A stretch of 64,000 bases of DNA. Origin: Rhodocyclales bacterium. Its GTDB lineage: Bacteria; Pseudomonadota; Gammaproteobacteria; Burkholderiales; Rhodocyclaceae. The translations under genes were made by a program, and so were the position numbers. The DNA is taken from the NCBI GenBank assembly GCA_026399435.1, contig JAPLQX010000040.1:1-64000 (forward strand). Reading direction: 5' to 3'. Positions 51,029 to 60,434 of the stretch are shown here, piece after piece (positions within the stretch are counted from its first letter, which is position 1; each line of letters starts with the position of its first letter). Below the pieces are notes generated by a model. That model was not told the origin of the DNA. It worked only from the letters and a program-made list of their open reading frames with translations, and ran no database searches.

Positions 51029-52069
51029 ATGAAGCGCAACCGGGCCGCCACGCTCAAGGATATCGCCGCCGCACTGGGCGTCCATTCCTCCACCGTGTCG
51101 CGGGTGATGAATCCGGCGACCCGCGACATGGTCGGCGCGGACGTCGCCGCACGCGTGCTCGAAACGGCGGCGGCTCTGGGCTATCGCCCGAACCGCATGG
51201 CGGCCAGCCTGCGCACGCGCCGCTCCCACACCATCGGCGTGGTCCTGCCCGACATCACCAATCCGGTATTTCCGCCGATACTGCTCGGCATCGAGCAGGT
51301 GCTGGCCGAGGCCGGTTATGTGGCGCTGGTGGCGAATGCCGGCAACGAACCGACCCACCAGCAATACGTCGTCGAGCAGATGCTGGCGCGGCAGGTGGAT
51401 GGCCTGATTCTGGCGACGGTGACGCGGCGCGACCCGGTGGTGGAACGCTGCCTCGAACAGGGCGTGACCGTGGTGACGGTCAATCGTACCGTTGGCACCG
51501 GCGGCACCGGCGGGACCGGCGCGGTGCCGGGGGTGGTCAGCGATGACAAGGCGGGCATGGAATTGACCGTGGCCCACCTGACGGGCCTTGGTCACCGCCA
51601 CATTGCACATATCACCGGCCCGCAGAACGTTTCCACCGGCATGCTGCGCAAGAGCGGTTTCGTCAAGGCGATGCAGGCCCGCGGCCTCGAACCTGTCGTC
51701 GTCGCCGGCGCCGCCTACACCCGCGAGGCGGGCAAGACCGCTTGCCGCGAAATCCTGGACCGTTTTCCCGGGATAACCGCCGTCGCTGCCGGCAACGATC
51801 TGGTGGCGATGGGTTGCTACGACGCCCTGGCCGAAGCGGGCGTGCGCTGCCCCGGGGATATGTCCGTGGTCGGCCATAACGACATGCCGATGGTGGACAT
51901 GTTCTCGCCGCCGCTGACCACCATCCGCATCCCCCATCACTGCATGGGAGCGCGGGCCGCCCGCCTGGTGCTCGATCACATCGATGGTCGCCACGAGGGC
52001 TCGCCGCATGTGGTGCTCCAGCCGGAACTCATCGTGCGCTCATCGACGGCGCCGCCGCGGCGTGCATGA
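51029..52069 (+). CDS. LacI-family transcriptional regulator
   Basis: A 346-residue repressor. The HTH is TLKDIAAALGVHSSTVSRVMN, followed by a hinge helix (RMAASLRTRRS) and a periplasmic-binding-protein-like effector domain (HTIGVVLPDITNPVFPPIL). It lies two bases after dctM, in the middle of the unit it probably controls through the operator at 45787-45804. An unusual feature is a threefold Gly-Thr-Gly repeat (about residues 156-164) in a surface loop. Effectors of this family are mostly sugars or related small molecules. Confidence 0.92.
   Translation: MKRNRAATLKDIAAALGVHSSTVSRVMNPATRDMVGADVAARVLETAAALGYRPNRMAASLRTRRSHTIGVVLPDITNPVFPPILLGIEQVLAEAGYVALVANAGNEPTHQQYVVEQMLARQVDGLILATVTRRDPVVERCLEQGVTVVTVNRTVGTGGTGGTGAVPGVVSDDKAGMELTVAHLTGLGHRHIAHITGPQNVSTGMLRKSGFVKAMQARGLEPVVVAGAAYTREAGKTACREILDRFPGITAVAAGNDLVAMGCYDALAEAGVRCPGDMSVVGHNDMPMVDMFSPPLTTIRIPHHCMGARAARLVLDHIDGRHEGSPHVVLQPELIVRSSTAPPRRA
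51494..51520 (+). repeat. Triple 9-bp tandem repeat in the lacI-type gene
   Basis: GGCACCGGC occurs twice, followed by GGGACCGGC, encoding three Gly-Thr-Gly units. It keeps the frame. Confidence 0.7.
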
Positions 52070-52112
52070 GAGCGGCCCATTTTTCCAATTTCAACGAAGC
52101 TCGAGACTGACC

Positions 52113-53561
52113 ATGAACTACGAACTCTCTACGCTGCACAAGGATCTCTACATCGGCGGAAAGTGGCGACCGGCGGCCGACGGCGGGCGCTTCGACGTGC
52201 TCGATCCGGGGACGGAGGAAGTGCTCGGCGACGTTGCCGATGCCACGGTGGAGGATGCCCTCGATGCGGTGGCGGCAGCCCATGCCGCCGGGCCGGCCTG
52301 GGCCGCGACGGCGCCGCGCGAGAGGGCCGAAATCCTGCGCCGTGCCTATGAACTGTTGATTCGCCACAAGGACGAATTCGCCCGGCTGATGACCCTGGAA
52401 AACGGCAAGGTGCTGGCCGAAGCCCGCGGCGAGGCGGTCTATGCCGCCGAGTTCCTGCGCTGGTTCGCCGAGGAAGCGGTGCGCATCGGCGGCGAGATAT
52501 CGACCGCGCCGTCGGGCGCCAACCGCATCATGGTGTTGCGCCAGCCGATTGGCGTCGCCGTCTTCGTCACGCCCTGGAACTTCCCGGCGGCCATGGCCAC
52601 GCGCAAGATCGGCCCGGCCCTGGCCGCGGGTTGCACGGTGGTGCTGAAACCGGCCAAGGAAACGCCGCTGACCGCGCTGGCCATGGCGTCCCTGTTCGAG
52701 GAAGCGGGCGTGCCGCCCGGCGTGATCAACGTCGTTCCCACGCGCCGTTCCTCGGCAGCGGTGGCCGCCATGCTGCGCGATCCGCGCGTGCGCAAGCTGT
52801 CATTCACCGGCTCGACGGAGGTCGGCCGCGTGCTGCTGGCCCAGGCAGCGGAGAACGTGGTCAAGTGCTCGATGGAACTGGGAGGCAACGCACCCTTCAT
52901 CGTTTTTGCCGACGCCGATCTGGATCAGGCCGTGGCGTCCGCGATGGTGGCGAAAATGCGCAACGGCGGCGAGTCCTGCACCGCCGCCAACCGTTTCTAT
53001 GTGGAACGGCCGGTCGCTGCGGAATTCGGCCGCCGCTTCGCCGCGGCGATGGCCCAGGTGCGCATCGGCTACGGTCTCGACGAGGGCGCGCAACTCGGGC
53101 CGCTGGTCAACGCCGCGACGCGCAATAAGGTCGCCGAACTGGTGGCCGATGCGGTGCAGAACGGCGCCGAATTGCTCACCGGGGGCAAGGCGCGTCCCGG
53201 CCGGGGCTTCTACTACGAGCCGACGGTGTTGTCCGGCGTAGCCAAGGATGCGCGCATCCTGCGTGAGGAGATTTTCGGACCGGTGGCGCCCATCGCCGTG
53301 TTCGATAGCGAGGAGGAAGTCATCGCGCTGGCCAACGATACCGTGTTCGGCCTCGTCTCCTTCGTACACACCCGCGATCTTGCGCGCGCGATGCGCGTCG
53401 CCGAGCGCATCGAATCCGGCATGGTCGGCATCAATCGCGGCGTGGTGTCGGACCCTGCGGCGCCCTTTGGCGGCTGGAAGCAAAGCGGCGTGGGCCGCGA
53501 GGGAGCCCACGACGGCCTGCTCGAATACCTCGAATCGAAATACATCGCCGTGAGCTGGTAG
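52113..53561 (+). CDS. NAD(P)-dependent aldehyde dehydrogenase (succinate-semialdehyde/lactaldehyde type)
   Basis: A 482-residue enzyme. VTPWNFPAAMATRKIGPALAAGCTVVLKPA is the coenzyme region, Glu255 in MELGGNAP is the general base and Cys289 in NGGESCTAAN the nucleophile. AANRFYV and PFGGWKQSGVGREGAHDGLLEYLESKYI fit the GabD/AldA group. Expected role: oxidation of a hydroxyaldehyde or semialdehyde produced by this pathway. The start at 52113 was chosen because translation from here begins with the usual YIGGKW region at about residue 13. Confidence 0.9.
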   Translation: MNYELSTLHKDLYIGGKWRPAADGGRFDVLDPGTEEVLGDVADATVEDALDAVAAAHAAGPAWAATAPRERAEILRRAYELLIRHKDEFARLMTLENGKVLAEARGEAVYAAEFLRWFAEEAVRIGGEISTAPSGANRIMVLRQPIGVAVFVTPWNFPAAMATRKIGPALAAGCTVVLKPAKETPLTALAMASLFEEAGVPPGVINVVPTRRSSAAVAAMLRDPRVRKLSFTGSTEVGRVLLAQAAENVVKCSMELGGNAPFIVFADADLDQAVASAMVAKMRNGGESCTAANRFYVERPVAAEFGRRFAAAMAQVRIGYGLDEGAQLGPLVNAATRNKVAELVADAVQNGAELLTGGKARPGRGFYYEPTVLSGVAKDARILREEIFGPVAPIAVFDSEEEVIALANDTVFGLVSFVHTRDLARAMRVAERIESGMVGINRGVVSDPAAPFGGWKQSGVGREGAHDGLLEYLESKYIAVSW

Positions 53562-53622
53562 CCCGGGCGAACTCGTCTGCAAGCATGAATCTGACACGGC
53601 CCAACATGAAAAAGGAATACCC

Positions 53623-55806
53623 ATGCCGAAGCTGAGAACACTGGCACCCGCCGCGCCCTGGGAGGAGGTTTCCGCCACTGCCGAGGACTGGGACGCGCTG
53701 GGCAAGGACGAACTGTCGCGTCTGCACTACCACCTGCATCTGGTGCGCGGCTTCGAAGAGACCGTGCTCGAGCTGGACGCCGATGGTCTGGTGCACGGCC
53801 CTGCCCATTCGAGCATCGGCCAGGATGGCGCGGCCGTGGCTGCCATTTCCCTGCTCGGCAGCGGCGACCAGATCACCGGCTCCCATCGCGGCCACCACCA
53901 GTTCCTGGCGAAGTGCCTGCGCCACGTTGACGACCGGGCTCACGATCCGCGTGACGAAGTGCCGCCATCGATTACCGAGATGCTGTACCGGACCCTGGCC
54001 GAAATTCTCGGCCTCAAGGACGGCTACTGCAAGGGCCGTGGCGGCTCGATGCACCTGAAATGGACCGAGGCCGGCGCCATGGGCACCAACGCCATCGTCG
54101 GCGGCGGCGTACCCATCGCCAACGGCCTGGCCTGGACCAAGCGGCGCCTTGGCCAGGGCGAGGCGGTGTTCACCTTCTTCGGCGACGGCGCCATGAACAT
54201 CGGCGCCGTTCCCGAATCGATGAACCTGGCCGCGCTCTACAACCTGCCGATCTGCTTCTTCATCGAGAACAACGGCTACGCGGTGTCCACCACGATCGCC
54301 GAAGAAACGCGCGAGACCCGGCTGTCGTCTCGCGGCGGCGCCTACGCCATCCCGGCTTTCCGTGTCGATGGCATGGATCCGGTCGCCGTGCGGCTGGCGA
54401 CGGAGAAGGCGCTCGCGCTGCTGCGCACGGGGCAGGGGCCGGCCATCATCGAGGCCGTGGTCTATCGCTTCGTGCACCATGGCGGCGGCGCTCCGGGCAG
54501 CGCTTTCGGCTACCGCAGCAAGGAGGAGGAGGCGGAGTGGAAGGCGCGCGATCCCCTCGCGCTGATGACGCGCGAAATGACAGCACGTGGCTGGATCAAC
54601 GAGGCCGACGATGCCGCGATTCGCGCCAGGGTGCAGGCGACGATGAAAGAGGTGGCCGCGCGCCTGACCGAAAAGGTCGAGGGCAAGCGCCGCATCATTC
54701 CGTCGCTCTGGCCGTCGCCGTCGTTCCGTGACGAAGGCCTGCGCGGGGATCTTTCCGAATTTGCCGGCGCGCGCTTCGAGGAACGCGAGACCGCCAGCGG
54801 TCCGCTTGGCGAAATGAAGTTCGTCGACGCCGTGGCGCAGGTGATGGGGCGCCGCATGGAGACCGACGAGCGCGTCTTCGTCATGGGCGAGGACATCCAC
54901 AAGCTGCGTGGCGGCACCAACGGGGCGACGCGCGGGCTGGCGCAGCGCTTCCCCGATCGCATCGTGCCGACCCCGATTGCCGAGCAGGGTTTCGTCGGGC
55001 TGTGCGGCGGCGTCGCCCTGTCCGGCCGCTACCGGCCGGTGGTGGAACTGATGTATGCCGACTTCTCGCTGGTGGCGGCCGACCAGGTCTTCAACCAGAT
55101 CGCCAAGGCACGCCACATGTTCGGCGGCGAGACGCCGATGGCACTGGTGTTGCGCACCAAGTGCGCGATCGGCACCGGCTACGGATCGCAGCATTCGATG
55201 GATCCGGCGGGACTCTATGTACAGTGGCCGGGCTGGCGCATCGTCGCCCCCTCGACGCCCTTCGATTACGTCGGCCTCCTGAACAGCGCGCTGCTCTGCG
55301 AGGATCCGGTGCTGGTGATCGAGCATGTCGCCCTCTACAACGAGAGCGGGATCGGCCCGCTCGAGGATCTCGACTACTTCATTCCGCTCGGCAAGGCCAA
55401 GGTGGTGCGGCCGGGCAACGACTTCACGGTGCTGACCTATCTCGCCATGACGCCGCTGGCCGTGCGTGTGGCGGACGAAATGGATATCGGGGCCGAGGTC
55501 ATCGACCTGCGCTCGCTGGACCGCGCCGGCATCGACTGGGACACGATCGGCGAGAGCATCCGTCGCACCAACAACGTCGTGGTACTGGAACAGGGGCCGC
55601 TGACGGGGTCCTATGGCGCGGTGCTGGTCGACGAAATCCAGCGGCGCTTCTTCGACTATCTCGACCAGCCGGTGCAGCGCATCCACGGCGGCGAAGCCTC
55701 GCCCTCGGTATCCAAGGTGCTGGAGCGCGCCGCCTTCGTCGGCGCCGAGGAAATCCGTGCCGGCTTCGAACACATCATGGCCGAAATGGGCCGTCCCATC
55801 GGCTGA
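53623..55806 (+). CDS. Fused E1 alpha/beta of a 2-oxoacid (acetoin/pyruvate-type) dehydrogenase complex
   Basis: A 727-residue thiamine-diphosphate enzyme. Residues 30-345 are the alpha part, with HRGHHQFLAKC and the TPP/Mg motif GDGAMNIGAVPESMNLAALYNLPICFFIENN. Residues 390-725 are the beta part, with FVMGEDIHKLRGGTNGATRG and TPIAEQGFVGLCGG. Usually the two are separate proteins; here a linker of about 40 residues fuses them. It decarboxylates a 2-oxoacid or cleaves acetoin and passes the acyl group to E2. E2 and E3 genes follow. Confidence 0.9.
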   Translation: MPKLRTLAPAAPWEEVSATAEDWDALGKDELSRLHYHLHLVRGFEETVLELDADGLVHGPAHSSIGQDGAAVAAISLLGSGDQITGSHRGHHQFLAKCLRHVDDRAHDPRDEVPPSITEMLYRTLAEILGLKDGYCKGRGGSMHLKWTEAGAMGTNAIVGGGVPIANGLAWTKRRLGQGEAVFTFFGDGAMNIGAVPESMNLAALYNLPICFFIENNGYAVSTTIAEETRETRLSSRGGAYAIPAFRVDGMDPVAVRLATEKALALLRTGQGPAIIEAVVYRFVHHGGGAPGSAFGYRSKEEEAEWKARDPLALMTREMTARGWINEADDAAIRARVQATMKEVAARLTEKVEGKRRIIPSLWPSPSFRDEGLRGDLSEFAGARFEERETASGPLGEMKFVDAVAQVMGRRMETDERVFVMGEDIHKLRGGTNGATRGLAQRFPDRIVPTPIAEQGFVGLCGGVALSGRYRPVVELMYADFSLVAADQVFNQIAKARHMFGGETPMALVLRTKCAIGTGYGSQHSMDPAGLYVQWPGWRIVAPSTPFDYVGLLNSALLCEDPVLVIEHVALYNESGIGPLEDLDYFIPLGKAKVVRPGNDFTVLTYLAMTPLAVRVADEMDIGAEVIDLRSLDRAGIDWDTIGESIRRTNNVVVLEQGPLTGSYGAVLVDEIQRRFFDYLDQPVQRIHGGEASPSVSKVLERAAFVGAEEIRAGFEHIMAEMGRPIG

Positions 55807-55822
55807 CAGCGAGGACATCGCC

Positions 55823-56362
55823 ATGAACCACACCAACAAGGGAATACCCGGATTGCGTGGCACCGACCACATCGGTTTCACCGTGCCCGATCTGGAGCAG
55901 GCCGCCGCCTTCTTTGTCGACGTGCTCGGTTGCGAAGCCTTTTACGACCTGGGTCCGTTCAAGTCGGACGAGGACTGGATGCAGGCGCACCTCAACATCC
56001 ACCCGCGGGCGGTGATGAAAAAACTGCGCTTCTTTCGTTGCGGCAACGGCTCGAACTTCGAGATCTTCGAATACGAGTCACCCGACCAGGTCCCGACCCA
56101 GCCGAAGAACAGCGACGTCGGCGGCCACCACCTGGCCTTCTACGTGGACGACATGGACAGTGCCCTGGCCTACCTGCGCGGCAAGGGCGTGCGCATCCTG
56201 GGCGAGCCCACGCGCTCTGCCAACGCCAGTGCAGGTCAGACCTGGGTGTACTTTCTGGCGCCGTGGGGCATGCAGTTCGAACTGGTGAGCTACCCGCAAG
56301 GCAAGGCCTACGAGCGCGAGACCGCCCGCCGCCTGTGGCACCCGGCGCACCCCGAACGCTGA
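55823..56362 (+). CDS. VOC (glyoxalase/dioxygenase) family protein
   Basis: A 179-residue protein of two beta-alpha-beta-beta-beta modules. Candidate metal ligands are His in TDHIGFTV, Glu in FEIFEYE, His in GGHHLAFYV and Glu in FELVSYP. Members include glyoxalase I, methylmalonyl-CoA epimerase and extradiol dioxygenases. It is placed between E1 and E2 of the oxoacid dehydrogenase, which suggests that it isomerises or epimerises an intermediate. The specific reaction is unknown. Confidence 0.82.
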   Translation: MNHTNKGIPGLRGTDHIGFTVPDLEQAAAFFVDVLGCEAFYDLGPFKSDEDWMQAHLNIHPRAVMKKLRFFRCGNGSNFEIFEYESPDQVPTQPKNSDVGGHHLAFYVDDMDSALAYLRGKGVRILGEPTRSANASAGQTWVYFLAPWGMQFELVSYPQGKAYERETARRLWHPAHPER

Positions 56363-56380
56363 ACTTATCGAGGAGATACT

Positions 56381-57568
56381 GTGCCGATCGAAATCAAGCT
56401 GCCGGCGGTGATTGCCGGAATGACCGAAGGTGTGGTCGCACGCTGGCTCAAGGCGCCGGGCGATGCGATCGCCGCCGGCGAGACGATTGCCGAGGTGGAG
56501 ACCGACAAGGCGGTGCTGGAAATCACCGCCGATGCCGCCGGTGTTCTCGGCCGCATACTGGTTGAGGCGAACGGCATTGCCGTGCCGGTCGGCACGCCGA
56601 TCGGCCTGGTGTTGCTGGCAGGCGAATCCGCTGCGGCGCTTGAAGGCGCCGGCGGCGCACAGTCGAAGCCGCCTGTCGCCGCGCCGCCGCGCGCCGCGCC
56701 CGCTGCGTCTACGCCCGCGGCGGGACGGGTCTTTGCCAGCCCGCTGGCGCGCCGCCTCGCGGTGGAACGCGGTATGGAACTGGGCGCGCTTCAGGGCAGC
56801 GGTCCTCACGGCCGCATCGTCAGGCTCGATGTGGAACGGGCGGGGCCGTCTGCCACAGCCGCTGCAGTTCCCCTGACGGCACCGGGCGGCTATACCGAGC
56901 AGCCCTTGAGCCAGATGCGCAAGGCCATCGCCCGCCGCCTGACCGAGGCCAAGCAAAGCGTGCCGCACTTCTACCTCGGCATCGACTGCGAGCTCGACCG
57001 GCTGCAGGCGCTGCGTGCGGAAATGACTGCCGCCGGCAAAAAGATTTCGCTCAACGACTGCATTGTTCGCGCCGTGGCTCTGGCGCTGCGTCAGGTGCCG
57101 GCAGCCAATGCCGCCTGGGCCGGGGATGCCATCCGCTTCCATCATGACGTCGATATCGCCGTGGCCGTCGCCACCCCCAAGGGTTTGCTGACGCCGGTGC
57201 TGCGCCGCGCCGACGCCAAGCCCCTGAGCGTGCTGGCGCGTGAACTGAAGACCCTTGCCGAACGGGCGCGCGACGGCAAGCTCAAGCCCGAAGACTACCA
57301 GGGCGGCGGCTTCACGATCTCCAATCTCGGCATGTACGGCGTGCGCGAATTCGCCGCCATCATCAACCCGCCGCAGGCCTGCATCCTCGCCGTCGGCGCG
57401 GCCGAACGCCGCCCCGTGGTGCGCGGCGAAGCCATCGTTGCGGCAACCGTGATGAGCTGCACGCTGTCGGTGGACCATCGCGCGGTCGATGGCGCGGTCG
57501 GCGCGCAATTTCTCGCGGCCTTCAGGCAACTGATCGAGGCGCCGCTGTCGCTGCTGAAATGGGAATGA
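56381..57568 (+). CDS. Dihydrolipoamide acyltransferase (E2)
   Basis: A 395-residue E2. An N-terminal lipoyl domain has the lipoylated Lys43 in VETDKAVLE. After a Pro/Ala linker comes the peripheral subunit-binding domain (FASPLARRLAVERGMELGALQGSGPHGRIV), then the catalytic domain with SVDHRAVDGAVGA (active His/Asp). The start is GTG at 56381, ten bases after AGGAG. It transfers the acyl group from E1 to CoA. Confidence 0.93.
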   Translation: MPIEIKLPAVIAGMTEGVVARWLKAPGDAIAAGETIAEVETDKAVLEITADAAGVLGRILVEANGIAVPVGTPIGLVLLAGESAAALEGAGGAQSKPPVAAPPRAAPAASTPAAGRVFASPLARRLAVERGMELGALQGSGPHGRIVRLDVERAGPSATAAAVPLTAPGGYTEQPLSQMRKAIARRLTEAKQSVPHFYLGIDCELDRLQALRAEMTAAGKKISLNDCIVRAVALALRQVPAANAAWAGDAIRFHHDVDIAVAVATPKGLLTPVLRRADAKPLSVLARELKTLAERARDGKLKPEDYQGGGFTISNLGMYGVREFAAIINPPQACILAVGAAERRPVVRGEAIVAATVMSCTLSVDHRAVDGAVGAQFLAAFRQLIEAPLSLLKWE

Positions 57569-57572
57569 GGCC

Positions 57573-58973
57573 ATGAGCAAGCGCTTCGACCTGATCGTCA
57601 TCGGCGCCGGCCCCGGTGGCTACGTCGCCGCCATCCGTGCGGCCCAGCTGGGCCTCTCCACCGCCATCGTCGAGCGCGAGCATCTGGGCGGCATCTGCCT
57701 CAACTGGGGTTGCATTCCGACCAAGGCGCTGCTCAGGAGCGCCGACGTCTACCGGCAGATGATGCACGCGGCGGATTACGGGCTGCATGCCAGCGGGATT
57801 GGCTTCGATATCCCGGCCATGGTCAAGCGTTCACGCGATGTCTCGGCACGCCTGCAGTCCGGGGTCAAGCAGTTGCTGGCGAAGAACAAGGTCACCGTGC
57901 TGGAGGGCAGTGGCCGTCTTGCAGGCAAGGGCAGCGTGACGGTAACCCCGGCCCAGGGAACAGCGCAGACCCTGGTCGCGGCGAACGTGATCATTGCCAC
58001 TGGCGCTCGGCCGCGGCTGCTGCCGGGCCTCGAGCCCGACGGGCGGCTGGTATGGACCTACCGCGAGGCCATGACGCCGCAGAGCCTGCCCAAGTCGCTG
58101 CTGGTGATCGGCTCGGGCGCCATCGGCATCGAATTCGCCAGCTTCTACCGCACGCTGGGCAGCACGGTTACGGTGGTCGAAGTGCTCGACCGCATCCTGC
58201 CGCTGGAGGACGAAGAGATCAGCGGGCTGGCGCGCAAGTCCTTCGAGAAGCAGGGCATGACGATACTCACCGGTGCCACCGTCAAGTCGCTGAAGCGCCA
58301 TGCGGACAGTGTCACGGCGGCGATCGAGGCGGGCGGCCGCATGGTCGAGAGCGAGTTCGAACGCGTCATCGTCGCTGTCGGCACCAGCGCCAACGTCGAG
58401 AACCTGGGTCTGGAAAAAACGGCGGTGCGCATCGAGAAAGGGCGCATCGCGACGGATGAATGGTGCGCCACCGCCGAGCCCGGCGTCCATGCCATCGGCG
58501 ACGTCGTCGCCGGCCCCTGGCTCGCGCACAAGGCGAGCCATGAAGCCATCCTGTGTGTCGAGCATATCGCCGGCTTGGCCTCGGCGCACCTCCTCGACCG
58601 CGAGCGCATTCCCGGCTGCACCTACTGCCATCCCCAGGTGGCCAGCATCGGTCTGACCGAGCAGCAGGCACGCGCCAGGGGCCGCGAAGTGAAGGTCGGC
58701 CGCTTTCCCTTTGTCGCCAATGGCAAGGCGATAGCGATGGGTGAAACCGAGGGCCTGGTCAAGACCGTGTTTGACGCCGGGAGCGGCGAACTGCTCGGCG
58801 CCCACATGATAGGTGCGGAGGTGACGGAGCTGATTCAGGGTTTCGCTCTCGGCAAGACCTTGGAAGCGACCGAGGCCGAGTTCTTTGCTACGGTGTTTCC
58901 CCATCCGACGCTGTCGGAGGCGATGCACGAAGCCGCGCTGTCCGCCTTCGGCCGGGCGATCCACTATGCCTAG
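57573..58973 (+). CDS. lpd: Dihydrolipoamide dehydrogenase (E3)
   Basis: A 466-residue flavoprotein. The FAD motif is IVIGAGPGGYVAAIRAAQLG, the redox disulfide Cys42/Cys47 in GGICLNWGCIPTK, the NAD motif VIGSGAIGIEFASF and the C-terminal His-Glu pair in HPTLSEAMHEA. It reoxidises dihydrolipoyl E2 with NAD. It begins four bases after E2. Confidence 0.95.
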   Translation: MSKRFDLIVIGAGPGGYVAAIRAAQLGLSTAIVEREHLGGICLNWGCIPTKALLRSADVYRQMMHAADYGLHASGIGFDIPAMVKRSRDVSARLQSGVKQLLAKNKVTVLEGSGRLAGKGSVTVTPAQGTAQTLVAANVIIATGARPRLLPGLEPDGRLVWTYREAMTPQSLPKSLLVIGSGAIGIEFASFYRTLGSTVTVVEVLDRILPLEDEEISGLARKSFEKQGMTILTGATVKSLKRHADSVTAAIEAGGRMVESEFERVIVAVGTSANVENLGLEKTAVRIEKGRIATDEWCATAEPGVHAIGDVVAGPWLAHKASHEAILCVEHIAGLASAHLLDRERIPGCTYCHPQVASIGLTEQQARARGREVKVGRFPFVANGKAIAMGETEGLVKTVFDAGSGELLGAHMIGAEVTELIQGFALGKTLEATEAEFFATVFPHPTLSEAMHEAALSAFGRAIHYA

Positions 58974-59021
58974 GCCGATGGACAGGCAAGCCTTGGCCGC
59001 ACCGGGCGCGAGCTCCGGATA

Positions 59022-60434
59022 ATGAGCGGCCTGGCGAACATCCTCGAGCTCAAGCGCGACCTTGCCGCATTCCTCGGCGAGCGAGTGACGGACGCGCCAG
59101 GCGTATGCAAGGCCCACGGCGGCAGCGAGTCCTACCACGACAGCCTGCCGGCCGACTTGGTCGCCTTCCCGGATTCCACCGCAGAGGTTCAGCTTGTCGT
59201 CAGGCACTGCGCGCAGCACCGGGTGCCCATCGTTCCCTATGGCGTGGGAACCTCGCTCGAAGGCAATGCGCTGACGCCGCAGGGTGGCCTTTGTCTTGAC
59301 CTGGGCCGGATGGATCGGGTAATCGAAATCAATGGCGCGGACATGGATTGCCGCGTGCAGCCGGGCATCACCCGCAAGACGCTAAACGCGGCCCTGCGCG
59401 ACAGCGGACTGTTCTTTCCCATCGACCCCGGCGCCGATGCCTCGATTGGCGGCATGGCCTCGACGGGGGCCTCGGGAACCATGGCGGTGCGCTACGGCAC
59501 GATGCGCGAAAACGTTCTCGGCCTCGAAGTCGTGCTCGCCGACGGCCGGAAAATCCGCACCAGCCGGCGCGCGCGCAAGTCTGCCGCCGGCTACGACCTG
59601 ACGCGCCTGTTCGTCGGCAGCGAAGGCACGTTGGGCGTCGTCACCGAGGTGACGCTTCGGCTCCAGCCGTTGCCGGAAGCGGTGTCCGCGGCGGTGTGCG
59701 CCTTTCCGTCGCTGGCTGCCGCGGTCGACACGGTGATTGCCGCGTTCCAGAGCGGCATCCCGGTGGCGCGCATCGAGTTGCTGGACGAGACCATGATGCG
59801 CGGCATCAATGCCTACGCAAAGCTCAACTACGCGGAGCAGCCGACCCTGTTCTTCGAGTTTCACGGCACCGCTGCCGGCGTCGCCGAGCAGGCGGAACGA
59901 ATTCAGGTGCTCGCTGCCGATCACGGCGCGGCGGATTTCCGCTGGGCGACGCGACCGGAGGATCGCAGCCGGCTCTGGCATGCACGCGACAACACCCTTT
60001 ACGCCGGCCTCGGCCTGCGTCCCGGCGCGCGGGCCATGATCACCGACGTCTGCGTTCCTGTTTCCCGGCTGGCCGAATGCCTGCTCGAAACCCAGCGCGA
60101 CATCGCCGCCTCGGGACTGATCGCGCCGATCGTCGGCCATGTCGGCGACGGCAATTTCCACTTGCTGATTCTCATCGATCCGGCCAGCGCCGAAGAACTG
60201 GCGACTGCCGAGGCGCTGCACGCGCGGATGGTGCGGCGGGCCCTGGCGCTGGACGGAACCTGCACCGGCGAGCACGGCATCGGCCTGGGCAAGATCGATT
60301 TTCTGGAGGATGAACTCGGCCCGGCGGTCGACGTGATGCGCATGATCAAGCGCTCGCTCGATCCGCACAACCTGATGAACCCGGGAAAGGTTCTGCGCCT
60401 TGCTGCCTCGCCGGTCCGGGAACTGGTCGGATGA
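59022..60434 (+). CDS. FAD-linked D-2-hydroxyacid oxidase/dehydrogenase (GlcD/Dld-like)
   Basis: A 470-residue VAO-family flavoprotein. FAD contacts are VPYGVGTSLEGNALTPQGGLCLDL and the segment DPGADASIGGMASTGASGTMAVRYGT. The C-terminal domain has GHVGDGNFHLLI and CTGEHGIGLGKI, with metal-binding His residues. The sequence fits D-lactate dehydrogenase (cytochrome) or glycolate oxidase subunit D acting alone. Within this unit it could turn a 2-hydroxyacid into the 2-oxoacid used by the E1-E2-E3 complex. The stop overlaps the ABC ATPase start by four bases. Confidence 0.87.
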   Translation: MSGLANILELKRDLAAFLGERVTDAPGVCKAHGGSESYHDSLPADLVAFPDSTAEVQLVVRHCAQHRVPIVPYGVGTSLEGNALTPQGGLCLDLGRMDRVIEINGADMDCRVQPGITRKTLNAALRDSGLFFPIDPGADASIGGMASTGASGTMAVRYGTMRENVLGLEVVLADGRKIRTSRRARKSAAGYDLTRLFVGSEGTLGVVTEVTLRLQPLPEAVSAAVCAFPSLAAAVDTVIAAFQSGIPVARIELLDETMMRGINAYAKLNYAEQPTLFFEFHGTAAGVAEQAERIQVLAADHGAADFRWATRPEDRSRLWHARDNTLYAGLGLRPGARAMITDVCVPVSRLAECLLETQRDIAASGLIAPIVGHVGDGNFHLLILIDPASAEELATAEALHARMVRRALALDGTCTGEHGIGLGKIDFLEDELGPAVDVMRMIKRSLDPHNLMNPGKVLRLAASPVRELVG

